Shown piece after piece: positions 8,400-13,863 of a DNA stretch of 24,150 nucleotides (the first letter of the stretch is position 1; the number at the start of each line of letters is the position of its first letter). A program made the position numbers and the translations under genes. Source of the stretch: CAZWXH01 sp964637725 (GTDB lineage Bacteria; Bacillota_I; Bacilli_A; Erysipelotrichales; Coprobacillaceae). The stretch lies in the NCBI GenBank assembly GCA_964637725.1, contig CAZWXH010000014.1, forward strand, positions 1 through 24,150. Direction: 5' to 3'. The notes under the pieces are model-generated. The model worked only from the letters and a program-made list of their open reading frames with translations. It did no database searches and was not told where the DNA came from.

Positions 8400-9344
8400 T
8401 TATTTTGCAGCAGTAAATGCTTCAGCATAAGCAGCTAACATATCATCAATAACCATTGTACATCCAGCAGCTAAGTCAGTTCCTTTATTTGGAGCTTTTC
8501 CACCATGGTAATCCATAGTTTCTACTTTAGCAACTTCATCAGCAGTTTTACCTTTTGCCCAGTCTTCAAAAGCTTTCGCTTGTTCAAACCATTCTTTTTT
8601 GATTCCAGAAGCAGGTTTCATTGCATAAGCATCTTTTAATTCAGCTTTTGTTTCAACAATTGCTTTTCCATCTTTAGAATAAATTTGAGCCACGTCTAAG
8701 TTACTGTAAACAATTTTACCATCAGCATCAGTAGCAACAAGTGCAACTGTAGTGTTTAATTGTTTCTTTTCAGCATCATTAGCCATGATTTCACCGATTC
8801 CGATTTTTGCAGCTTCAACAGCTTGTGCATTTTTAGCAGCTTTAGCTACAGCACCTAACATATCATCAATTACGATTGTACATCCAGCAGCTAAGTCAGT
8901 TCCTTTATTAGGAGCTTTTCCACCATGGAAATCCATAGTTTCTACTTTAGCAACGTCATCAGCAGTTTTACCTGTTGCCCAAGTTTCGAATGCTTTGGCT
9001 TGTTCATCCCATTCTTTTTTGATTGCAGAAGCTTCTTTCATTTTATAATCAGCACCACGTTCTTTTTTAGACTTGTCTAGTTCTTTTCCTTCACCAGCAC
9101 CAGGAGTAGATTGAGCTACATCGATGTCGATGTATTGGATTTTTCCATCTTTATCTAATCCAAGAGCTGCCATAGTTGAGTTAACTTGACCTTCTTCATT
9201 TAATGTACTTACAATACCTAAACCAACTTTTGCATATTTAGCAGCAGTTGCTCCTCCACTAGCTGGTTCTTTTTCTCCACCACATCCAACTAATGCAGTT
9301 GCTATTAAAGCAGAAGCTGCTACAACTTTTAATAATTTGTTCAT
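8400..9344 (-). CDS. Secreted lipoprotein with two FMN-transferase-site-like repeats
   Basis: A 314-residue lipoprotein: signal peptide MNKLLKVVAASALIATALVGC with lipobox LVGC (Cys21), then two tandem repeats of 140-residue period (about 36-165 and 176-305). Both contain D-x-D/DADGKI, DVAQ, IKKEW, EQAKAFE-W and HGGKAPNKGTDLAAGCT. The DLAAGCT segment resembles the D-x-x-(S/T)-G-A-T flavinylation motif recognised by ApbE, placing the acceptor at Thr156 and Thr296. Gene order (apbE immediately downstream) supports a flavoprotein like the PplA lipoprotein of flavin-based extracellular electron transfer; that role is inferred. The start at 9344 is chosen for AAGGAG upstream and the signal peptide; an upstream extension of the frame overlaps the promoter. 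Ala-, Lys- and Asp-rich composition is unlike its neighbours and suggests high expression. Confidence 0.85.
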   Translation of the reverse strand: MNKLLKVVAASALIATALVGCGGEKEPASGGATAAKYAKVGLGIVSTLNEEGQVNSTMAALGLDKDGKIQYIDIDVAQSTPGAGEGKELDKSKKERGADYKMKEASAIKKEWDEQAKAFETWATGKTADDVAKVETMDFHGGKAPNKGTDLAAGCTIVIDDMLGAVAKAAKNAQAVEAAKIGIGEIMANDAEKKQLNTTVALVATDADGKIVYSNLDVAQIYSKDGKAIVETKAELKDAYAMKPASGIKKEWFEQAKAFEDWAKGKTADEVAKVETMDYHGGKAPNKGTDLAAGCTMVIDDMLAAYAEAFTAAK

Positions 9345-9383
9345 AATTTTCTCCTTCCCATATTCAATTTTTGAACTATAAAT

Positions 9384-9412
9384 ATTATACCTTGAAAGCG
9401 TTTGTATATCAA
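9384..9412 (-). promoter_or_regulatory. Promoter of the repeat lipoprotein gene
   Basis: On the minus strand TTGATA, 17-base spacer, TATAAT (-35 at 9407-9412, -10 at 9384-9389). It lies about 40 bases before the ATG, leaving a short leader with AAGGAG. A near-consensus sigma-A promoter. Confidence 0.85.
9393..9406 (-). promoter_or_regulatory. cre-like (CcpA) site inside the promoter spacer
   Basis: The spacer reads TACAAACGCTTTCA on the minus strand. It matches the catabolite-response consensus TGNAANCGNWNNCA at every fixed position but the second. Placed between -35 and -10, binding would repress. No ccpA gene is in the window, so this rests on the motif only. Confidence 0.4.
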
Positions 9413-9436
9413 GATATTTCAACACAAAAATCAGTA

Positions 9437-9540
9437 TTTTCACACATAATTTAATCCTCTTTATATTTTATGTGAAAAAAGTCACGATAATATGGTAGTT
9501 TTTTCACATAATGATAAATTGTTATTATTGTGAAAAAAAT
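9437..9540. promoter_or_regulatory. Four alternating TTTTCACA / TGTGAAAA operator-like elements
   Basis: Four copies of a TTTTCACA(T)AA-type element lie upstream of the lipoprotein promoter: 9437-9446 (forward), 9469-9480 (reverse), 9499-9512 (forward) and 9526-9537 (reverse). They form two head-to-head pairs. The second copy extends to TGTGA-N6-TCACG (9471-9486), close to the Crp/Fnr-type palindrome TGTGA-N6-TCACA and also to the Rex site TTGTGAA-W4-TTCACAA. No gene is encoded in 9345-9644 that I can support; the rest of this stretch is AT-rich. Confidence 0.5.
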
Positions 9541-9624
9541 ATTTCTTTTTGTTTTCATTTATTATTTCACTCTTATAAATCTTTTATAGTATAAACAATG
9601 CAATATGTTAGTCATGATTCAAAT

Positions 9625-9657
9625 ATATAAAAAGGCAAACTTATTTAAAATTTGCCT
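9625..9657 (-). terminator. Terminator of the thyA-dfrA-plsC operon
   Basis: Minus-strand stem AGGCAAA ... TTTGCCT (9651-9657 with 9633-9639) followed by TTTTATATATTTG. The plsC stop codon lies in the loop. Confidence 0.75.
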
Positions 9658-10364
9658 TCATTCTCTTCTATACATTTGCGTATTCTCTCTTGCACCATTT
9701 TTGCAAGTTCAGGACTACTCATATCTTTATATTCTTCATAAGCAATTGCTTTTAGATAATGAATCTGTGCATCTACTGGAGCAATAGTATTGTTATCAAA
9801 TACTTTATAACAATCAATTAAAGCAATTGGAACAATAGGACATTTTGCATCAATTGCTGATTTAAAGGTTCCACCTTTAAATTCAAGCATTTGATTTTCT
9901 TTACGACATCTTGTTCCCTCTGGAAAAATCATATAATTCATACCCTCTTTTAAGCCTTGAGTTACTTCACGTATGACTTTTACTGATGCTCTAAGATTGT
10001 CTCTATCGATTGCTAAAAATTCAACAACTCTTAATATTCTTCCTAATACAAATACTTTCATTAATTCTTTTTTTACAACTGCCTTAAATGGTTTATCATT
10101 TGATTCAAACATAATCAAGGCATCAAATAAGCCTTGATGATTAGGAGTCATTAAATAACCTTGTTCTTTGGGTAAGTTTTCAACCCCATATGTATGAATA
10201 TTGACTCTTGATTTTTGATTGATTTTTAATATAATCCCTCTTAAATAATGAAATCTTTCTTGAAAAGATACTTTATCTAAGTTCTTATTAAAATAGCGAA
10301 TCTTTAATAACCATCCTGGTATCCTATAAAGTAATCTTATAATTAAAAATAATATTCTTTTCAT
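9645..10364 (-). CDS. plsC: 1-acyl-sn-glycerol-3-phosphate acyltransferase
   Basis: Membrane-associated enzyme that adds the second acyl chain to lysophosphatidate to make phosphatidate, the phospholipid precursor. The 239-residue protein has a hydrophobic, basic N-terminus, the HX4D catalytic motif in NHQGLFDAL (about residue 77), motif III FPEGTRCRKEN (about 145-155) and VPIALIDCYKVF as motif IV. Size and motifs are typical of PlsC. It begins 2 bases after the dfrA stop with AGAGG as ribosome binding site, so it is the last gene of the thyA-dfrA-plsC operon. The functional link to folate genes is not obvious; co-transcription probably reflects growth-linked expression. Which acyl donor it uses cannot be read from sequence. 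Confidence 0.92.
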   Translation of the reverse strand: MKRILFLIIRLLYRIPGWLLKIRYFNKNLDKVSFQERFHYLRGIILKINQKSRVNIHTYGVENLPKEQGYLMTPNHQGLFDALIMFESNDKPFKAVVKKELMKVFVLGRILRVVEFLAIDRDNLRASVKVIREVTQGLKEGMNYMIFPEGTRCRKENQMLEFKGGTFKSAIDAKCPIVPIALIDCYKVFDNNTIAPVDAQIHYLKAIAYEEYKDMSSPELAKMVQERIRKCIEENEGKF

Positions 10365-10366
10365 AA

Positions 10367-10837
10367 TTAACCTCTTCTATAAACTTGAAGATCAAAAGAT
10401 TCATAAGGCGTTGTTTCTTTTAACTCATATCCATATTCACTAAAATCAGGAAAATATGTTTCACCAGTATGAGTCCCTGGTATTCTAGAAATCAATAATT
10501 GATCTGCTAAAGGAAGTGATTGTTTATAAATAGATGCTCCTCCTGATATAAACAAGTCTTCATTTTTATCTTTATATTCTTGGATGACATCTTCTAAAGA
10601 TGTTCTGACTTCTACTCTATCATCATCAAAAGGTTCAAAGCATACAACAATTGTTTTACGATTAGGTAATGGTCTACCAATTGCAATATATGTTGTATAG
10701 CCCATTAAAATTGTTTTATGAATTGTTGTTTCTTTAAAATGATTTAAATCTTCTTTATTATTCCAAGGCATTCCATTAAAAGAATCCTCTTTTCCTATTA
10801 ATTGATCTTCATCCATCGCTACTATAATATTAATCAT
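10367..10837 (-). CDS. dfrA: Dihydrofolate reductase
   Basis: NADPH-dependent reduction of dihydrofolate to tetrahydrofolate, regenerating the cofactor that thymidylate synthase (next gene upstream) oxidises. The 156-residue protein shows IVAMDEDQLIG at the N-terminus, MPWNNKEDLNHFKETT with the substrate-binding acidic residue (Asp of EDL), MGYTTYIAIGRPLPNRKTIVV and the nucleotide-loop motif ISGGASIY. The usual LPWHLPED reads MPWNNKED, a divergent form of the active-site loop that does not change its length. The ATG overlaps the thyA stop by one base (TAATG), indicating translational coupling. It looks like the housekeeping enzyme; nothing suggests a mobile resistance gene. Confidence 0.95.
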   Translation of the reverse strand: MINIIVAMDEDQLIGKEDSFNGMPWNNKEDLNHFKETTIHKTILMGYTTYIAIGRPLPNRKTIVVCFEPFDDDRVEVRTSLEDVIQEYKDKNEDLFISGGASIYKQSLPLADQLLISRIPGTHTGETYFPDFSEYGYELKETTPYESFDLQVYRRG

Positions 10838-11724
10838 TAGACACTCACCTTTCCTACTAACTTACCATAACTTTGATAATTTTCTATTTTTATATCATCA
10901 ATAGTAAAATCAAATATTGACTTTATATTTTTATTTAAAACCAATTGACACTTTTCTAAAGGTTCTCGAGAAAGTTGTTCTTCAACAACATCAAAGTGAT
11001 CTTTATAGATATGAGCATCTCCTACAGTGTGAACAAACTCCTTGGCTTCTAATCCACAGACTTGCGCAAGCATCGCTGTAAACAGAGCATATGAAGCAAT
11101 ATTAAAAGGCACACCTAAGAATGTATCAGCACTTCTTTGATATAATTGACATGATAAGTACTTACGATCATGAGAAACATAAAATTGTAAGAAAGCATGA
11201 CATGGTGGTAAAGCCATATTATCAACTTGAGCAGGGTTCCATGCACAAATAATATGTCTTCTTGAATAAGGATTGTTGGTTAGGGAATCTACTAATTGTT
11301 GAACTTGATCAATACCTTCATCATTATAGTTTCGCCATTGTCTTCCATAAACAGGACCTAATTCTCCATATTTCAATACAAAAGGATCTTTTTCATCTAA
11401 AGATTTAATCTTTTCAATAAATTCATCCATTGATTCTCCATGGTAGTCTTCTGACTTTTTAAATGCTTCATAAGGCCATTCATTCCATATTCTGACATTT
11501 CTATCAACAAGATACTTAATATTTGTATCACCTTTAATAAACCATAATAATTCTTCAGCAATTGGTCTTAAGAACATCTTTTTCGTTGTCATTAAAGGAA
11601 ATCCATCTCTTAAATCATAACGTGTTTGATAGCCAAAAACACTTCTTGTTCCTGTTCCTGTACGATCGTCACGATCTTCACCATTTTCTATTATATACTT
11701 GCACATATCTAAATATTGTTGCAT
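10837..11724 (-). CDS. thyA: Thymidylate synthase ThyA
   Basis: Converts dUMP to dTMP with methylenetetrahydrofolate, producing dihydrofolate for DfrA. The protein is 295 residues from the chosen start. Motifs: DRTGTGTRSVFG near the N-terminus, SRRHIICAWNP for phosphate binding, the catalytic cysteine in LPPCHAFLQFYV, QRSADTFLGVPFNIASYA and HTVGDAHIYKDH. The frame is open upstream to 11823, but I take ATG 11724: GAGGTG precedes it by about 6 bases, the conserved protein begins there, and the promoter lies within the upstream extension. First gene of the thyA-dfrA-plsC operon. Confidence 0.96.
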   Translation of the reverse strand: MQQYLDMCKYIIENGEDRDDRTGTGTRSVFGYQTRYDLRDGFPLMTTKKMFLRPIAEELLWFIKGDTNIKYLVDRNVRIWNEWPYEAFKKSEDYHGESMDEFIEKIKSLDEKDPFVLKYGELGPVYGRQWRNYNDEGIDQVQQLVDSLTNNPYSRRHIICAWNPAQVDNMALPPCHAFLQFYVSHDRKYLSCQLYQRSADTFLGVPFNIASYALFTAMLAQVCGLEAKEFVHTVGDAHIYKDHFDVVEEQLSREPLEKCQLVLNKNIKSIFDFTIDDIKIENYQSYGKLVGKVSV

Positions 11725-11743
11725 TTTTTTCACCTCATTTTTC

Positions 11744-11772
11744 ATTATATCTAAAATCATGATAAAAGTCAT
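11744..11772 (-). promoter_or_regulatory. Promoter of the thyA-dfrA-plsC operon
   Basis: On the minus strand ATGACT, 17-base spacer, TATAAT, with the -10 ending 19 bases before the thyA ATG. The short leader holds just the ribosome binding site, supporting the trimmed thyA start. Confidence 0.7.
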
Positions 11773-11779
11773 GTTTAAT

Positions 11780-11812
11780 ATATAATAAAAGAAGAATATT
11801 TCTATCCTTCTT
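11780..11812 (-). terminator. Terminator of the ROK kinase/TIM-barrel unit
   Basis: Minus-strand hairpin AAGAAGGATA, loop GAAA, TATTCTTCTT followed by TTATTATA. The TAG stop of the TIM-barrel gene is inside the stem-loop. Confidence 0.75.
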
Positions 11813-12482
11813 GTTGTGAACATTGAATTCGATATCTTTCCATCATTTCTTTAAAGATTTCTCCGTTTGTTGGAGGTGTATACGTAATCGCATTTGCGCC
11901 AGCAGCAATAACTTCTTTAATTGTATCTTCATTAGGTCCACCTGTTGCAATAATCGGGAAATTTTTATCAATACTTCTTAATGCTCTGACTATTTCTGCT
12001 GTATGTTTACCACCTGAGACATTGACAATTGTTGCACCAGAATAAAGCATTCTTTCCTCTAATGGTTCATCTAGTGAGACAATTGTAAGAACGATAGGAA
12101 TATCAATGATTTCTCTTAGTTCTTGAATAAACTTTGTTTTTGTAGGAGCATTTAATACAACCGCAGTCGCTCCATTTAGCTCTGCATCAAAGGCAATATT
12201 TGAAACTCTTGCTCCCATGGTAGTGCCACCACCAACCCCTGCAAATACTGGTTTTTGCGATACTTCAATGATTGCTTTGGTAATTTGCAATGTTGGAGTA
12301 AATGGATAAACAGCAATAACTGCATCGGCATTACAATTAGCAATAACTGCAACATCAGTCGAAAAGACTAAAGACTTAATTCTCTTTCCATTAACATTTA
12401 TTCCTGACACATCATAAATACATTCAGGGACTTTAACTGTATGTCTTAATTTTGAATCAATAATTGGCATTTGTTTAGCCAT
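11802..12482 (-). CDS. TIM-barrel protein of unknown function
   Basis: A 226-residue protein whose alternating strands and helices fit a (beta/alpha)8 barrel of the phosphate-binding type. Visible features are FAGVGGGTTMGARV (about 80-95), ATAVVLNAPT, IVNVSGGKHTAEIVRAL and a C-terminal IATGGPNEDTIKEVIAAGANAITYTPP, which looks like the phosphate-binding end of HisA/HisF- or ribulose-phosphate-type barrels. I do not recognise a characterised enzyme. ATG 12482 is chosen over GTG 12491 because AGAGGTGG lies 5 bases upstream. It follows the ROK kinase gene by about 36 bases on the same strand, suggesting it acts on a phosphorylated sugar or a related metabolite; this is inference from context. Confidence 0.75.
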   Translation of the reverse strand: MAKQMPIIDSKLRHTVKVPECIYDVSGINVNGKRIKSLVFSTDVAVIANCNADAVIAVYPFTPTLQITKAIIEVSQKPVFAGVGGGTTMGARVSNIAFDAELNGATAVVLNAPTKTKFIQELREIIDIPIVLTIVSLDEPLEERMLYSGATIVNVSGGKHTAEIVRALRSIDKNFPIIATGGPNEDTIKEVIAAGANAITYTPPTNGEIFKEMMERYRIQCSQQEG

Positions 12483-12518
12483 TATAGCCACCTCTTTCGT
12501 TATAAGTTTACATTTTCT

Positions 12519-13412
12519 TTATGAATTCTTTGTTAAGAAGTGATAAAGAGCACCTAATATATTCGCCTCATTATGAAACTGACAAGTTAAAACTTGAGGT
12601 CTTATTTTTGCTTCTTTTATATTTTCAAATAAATAATCTAATCTTTGATTCACTTCATCAATTAAATCTTCACGAACACTAATAGCGCCACCGATAATTA
12701 TCTTTTCAGGATCATAGGCATATTGTAGATTGAAAATTCCTGTCGCTAGTACATAATAAAATCTATCTACATACTTTTCATAAACTGGATGATCATGATA
12801 GTGATCAAATATTTCCTTACCATCCAACGTTTCAATATCAACACCTAACTCTAATGCTACATTTTTTACAACTGATACAGTAGAGCCAATCCATGACCAT
12901 GTTGCCATTTCCTTACTATCAAAATCAAAATGAGCAAGCATGATTCCAAATTCACCACCGTGAAGATGTTTTCCTTTATGAATATGTCTATCTTTAACAA
13001 CGGCACCACCAATTCCAGTACCACTCACTATGAATAAACAATCATCAACATCACTGGCCGCACCTTTCCAAACTTCTGCTAAAGCGGCACAATTTGCATC
13101 ATTTTCTAATTCCACTGGAACTTTTAAAGAGTCTACAAAATGTTGTTTTATATTTGGTCCATGAATATAATCAAGTGCACTTGCTCCACCTATAATTCCT
13201 TTTTCACTATCTACTGCACCAGGCATACTTAATGCTAATCCTTGTAAGTCATATTGAGAATAACTATTAAATTTATTTATAATATCATTATAGAATGCTT
13301 CAATAGTTTTTGGTGTTTTACTTGTACTTGTTTCTATAATTTCACCTTTTGCATTCATTACCGCAAACTTTAATGAACTTCCTCCAACATCTACTACTAA
13401 ATAATGTTTCAT
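12519..13412 (-). CDS. ROK-family sugar kinase
   Basis: ATP-dependent sugar kinase of the ROK family, 297 residues. The phosphate-1 loop is VVDVGGSSLKFAV near the N-terminus, the catalytic-aspartate region ENDANCAALAE is near residue 105, and the phosphate-2 loop is SGTGIGGAVV (about 130). The HGGEFG histidine is present, but the CxCGxxGC zinc-binding motif of classic ROK glucokinases is replaced by a segment without cysteines, so this is a zinc-free ROK branch (as in some beta-glucoside or amino-sugar kinases). Sugar specificity cannot be read. ATG 13412 is chosen over GTG 13421 because GAGGTG precedes it by 6 bases. Co-directional with the TIM-barrel gene. Confidence 0.85.
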   Translation of the reverse strand: MKHYLVVDVGGSSLKFAVMNAKGEIIETSTSKTPKTIEAFYNDIINKFNSYSQYDLQGLALSMPGAVDSEKGIIGGASALDYIHGPNIKQHFVDSLKVPVELENDANCAALAEVWKGAASDVDDCLFIVSGTGIGGAVVKDRHIHKGKHLHGGEFGIMLAHFDFDSKEMATWSWIGSTVSVVKNVALELGVDIETLDGKEIFDHYHDHPVYEKYVDRFYYVLATGIFNLQYAYDPEKIIIGGAISVREDLIDEVNQRLDYLFENIKEAKIRPQVLTCQFHNEANILGALYHFLTKNS

Positions 13413-13432
13413 TTGATTCACCTCTACATATC

Positions 13433-13438
13433 ATTATA
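13433..13438 (-). promoter_or_regulatory. Probable -10 element of the ROK kinase gene
   Basis: TATAAT on the minus strand, 20 bases before the ROK kinase ATG; the expected -35 position is a T-run with no TTGACA match, so strength is uncertain. Confidence 0.45.
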
Positions 13439-13522
13439 AAGAAAAGTTATGAATAAAAAAAGAAAATAATCAAAATATTTCTTAAATAAAAAAGAAAAAC
13501 GAATTTTATAAGCGTATATATA

Positions 13523-13547
13523 AGTAGGAGGGTTAATCCCTCCTACT
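13523..13547 (+). other. Perfect 10-bp hairpin at the 5' end of the toxin leader
   Basis: AGTAGGAGGG, loop TTAAT, CCCTCCTACT: a perfect 10-bp stem. No T-run follows on the plus strand, so it is not a terminator for that strand; an RNA 5'-end structure fits better. The loop UUAAU contains a YUNR (U-turn) sequence, and the stem-loop top AGGGTTAATC (13529-13538) is repeated exactly at 13792-13801, where it is transcribed in antisense. No good promoter is visible immediately upstream; TATATA at 13515-13520 is a weak -10 candidate. Confidence 0.7.
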
Positions 13548-13580
13548 GGGTACTCAATAAAAAAGGCGATTAACTCTTGG
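13548..13580 (+). repeat. Left arm of imperfect inverted repeat flanking the toxin
   Basis: GGGTACTCAATAA (13548-13560), an AAAAG insertion, then GCGATTAAC-TCTTGG (13566-13580). The right arm at 13789-13817 reads, on the minus strand, GGGTACATCAATAA then GCGATTAAC-CCTTGG. Both convergent RNAs would therefore carry nearly the same sequence near their 5' ends. Confidence 0.75.
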
Positions 13581-13601
13581 TCAGTTGGCCAGAGGCTGCA
13601 T

Positions 13602-13640
13602 CCTCTGTTTACATATAGTAAGACTATAAAAAAACAAAGG
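13602..13640 (+). promoter_or_regulatory. Hairpin that can sequester the toxin ribosome binding site
   Basis: CCTCTGTTT (13602-13610) can pair with AAACAAAGG (13632-13640, one mismatch), enclosing the inner hairpin TATAGT-AAG-ACTATA (13614-13628). This would hide most of AAAGGAG. CCTCTG can instead pair with CAGAGG at 13590-13595 around loop CTGCAT, so the two folds are mutually exclusive. Confidence 0.5.
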
Positions 13641-13648
13641 AGCGTGAT

Positions 13649-13738
13649 ATTACGACAACTTACGAACTACTTAACATAGTACTAGTGATTGATATAATTA
13701 TCATTACGCTATTTCTAGATATTAGAAATAAAAAATAA
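13649..13738 (+). CDS. Small hydrophobic type I toxin-like peptide, apparent ATT start
   Basis: A 29-codon frame reading (M)TTTYELLNIVLVIDIIII then TLFLDIRNKK: a polar T/Y/E N-terminus, one hydrophobic membrane span (about residues 7-23) and a charged KK tail. This resembles the short 'putative holin-like toxin' peptides of Firmicutes type I toxin-antitoxin systems, which commonly begin MTTYEAL. No ATG, GTG or TTG is in frame at the right place; AAAGGAG (13636-13642) lies 6 bases before an ATT codon that aligns with the expected initiator. A GTG at 13644 is in another frame and stops after 11 codons. It lies in a convergent pair with the antisense RNA below and ends at the shared terminator. 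Either a weakly initiated toxin or a decayed one. Confidence 0.55.
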   Translation: MTTTYELLNIVLVIDIIIITLFLDIRNKK

Positions 13739-13777
13739 TCGTCCTCCCTGGTTGACCACCGGATGATGATTATTTTT
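13731..13777. terminator. Bidirectional terminator shared by toxin mRNA and antisense RNA
   Basis: AAAAATAATC (13731-13740) pairs with GATTATTTTT (13768-13777); the interior carries further pairing (TCC/GGA and TGGT/ACCA). T-runs occur on both strands, so it can end transcription from either side. It overlaps the toxin stop codon, and the aroK-end transcript would also stop here. Confidence 0.8.
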
Positions 13778-13788
13778 AATAATTAAAT

Positions 13789-13817
13789 CCAAGGGTTAAT
13801 CGCTTATTGATGTACCC
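13789..13817 (-). repeat. Right arm of imperfect inverted repeat flanking the toxin
   Basis: Minus strand GGGTACATCAATAA followed by GCGATTAACCCTTGG; counterpart of 13548-13580. It lies at the 5' end of the predicted antisense RNA. Confidence 0.75.
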
Positions 13818-13828
13818 TTTTCATTTAT

Positions 13829-13857
13829 ATTATATTCTATGCTTTTGGCAAAGTCAA
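13829..13857 (-). promoter_or_regulatory. Strong promoter of the antisense RNA
   Basis: Minus strand TTGACT (13852-13857), 17-base spacer, TATAAT (13829-13834). No protein-coding gene follows on this strand for over 400 bases, so it must drive a short RNA. Confidence 0.85.
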
Positions 13858-13863
13858 TTTATA

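Larger units (their letters stand above)
13731..13822 (-). ncRNA. Predicted antisense antitoxin RNA, about 90 nt
   Basis: A strong minus-strand promoter (13829-13857) fires towards the toxin, and the bidirectional terminator at 13731-13777 ends the transcript. The predicted RNA overlaps the toxin mRNA only at the terminator. Near its 5' end it carries GATTAACCCT (minus strand of 13792-13801), complementary to the hairpin-1 loop of the toxin leader. This mirrors the Fst/RNAII organisation (convergent RNAs, shared terminator, complementary 5' repeats). The start point is estimated from the -10 position. It has no convincing coding frame. Confidence 0.6.

Noticed and set aside
8752..9048. Plus-strand 98-codon frame inside the repeat lipoprotein
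   Set aside because: It mirrors the Ala-rich repeat codons of the real gene on the minus strand and has no initiation signals.
9605..9787. Plus-strand 60-codon frame
   Set aside because: It overlaps the end of plsC on the other strand, has no ribosome binding site, and runs across the plsC terminator; it is a shadow frame.
10367..10837. Acquired trimethoprim-resistance type dihydrofolate reductase
   Set aside because: It is coupled to thyA by a one-base overlap in a housekeeping operon with no mobile element nearby; the divergent MPWNNKED loop alone does not show resistance.
13548..13817. Inverted repeat arms around a small insert, as in a MITE or an insertion sequence remnant
   Set aside because: No target-site duplication is visible, the arms lie inside predicted RNA 5' ends rather than at the edges of the unit, and a convergent RNA pair explains them better.
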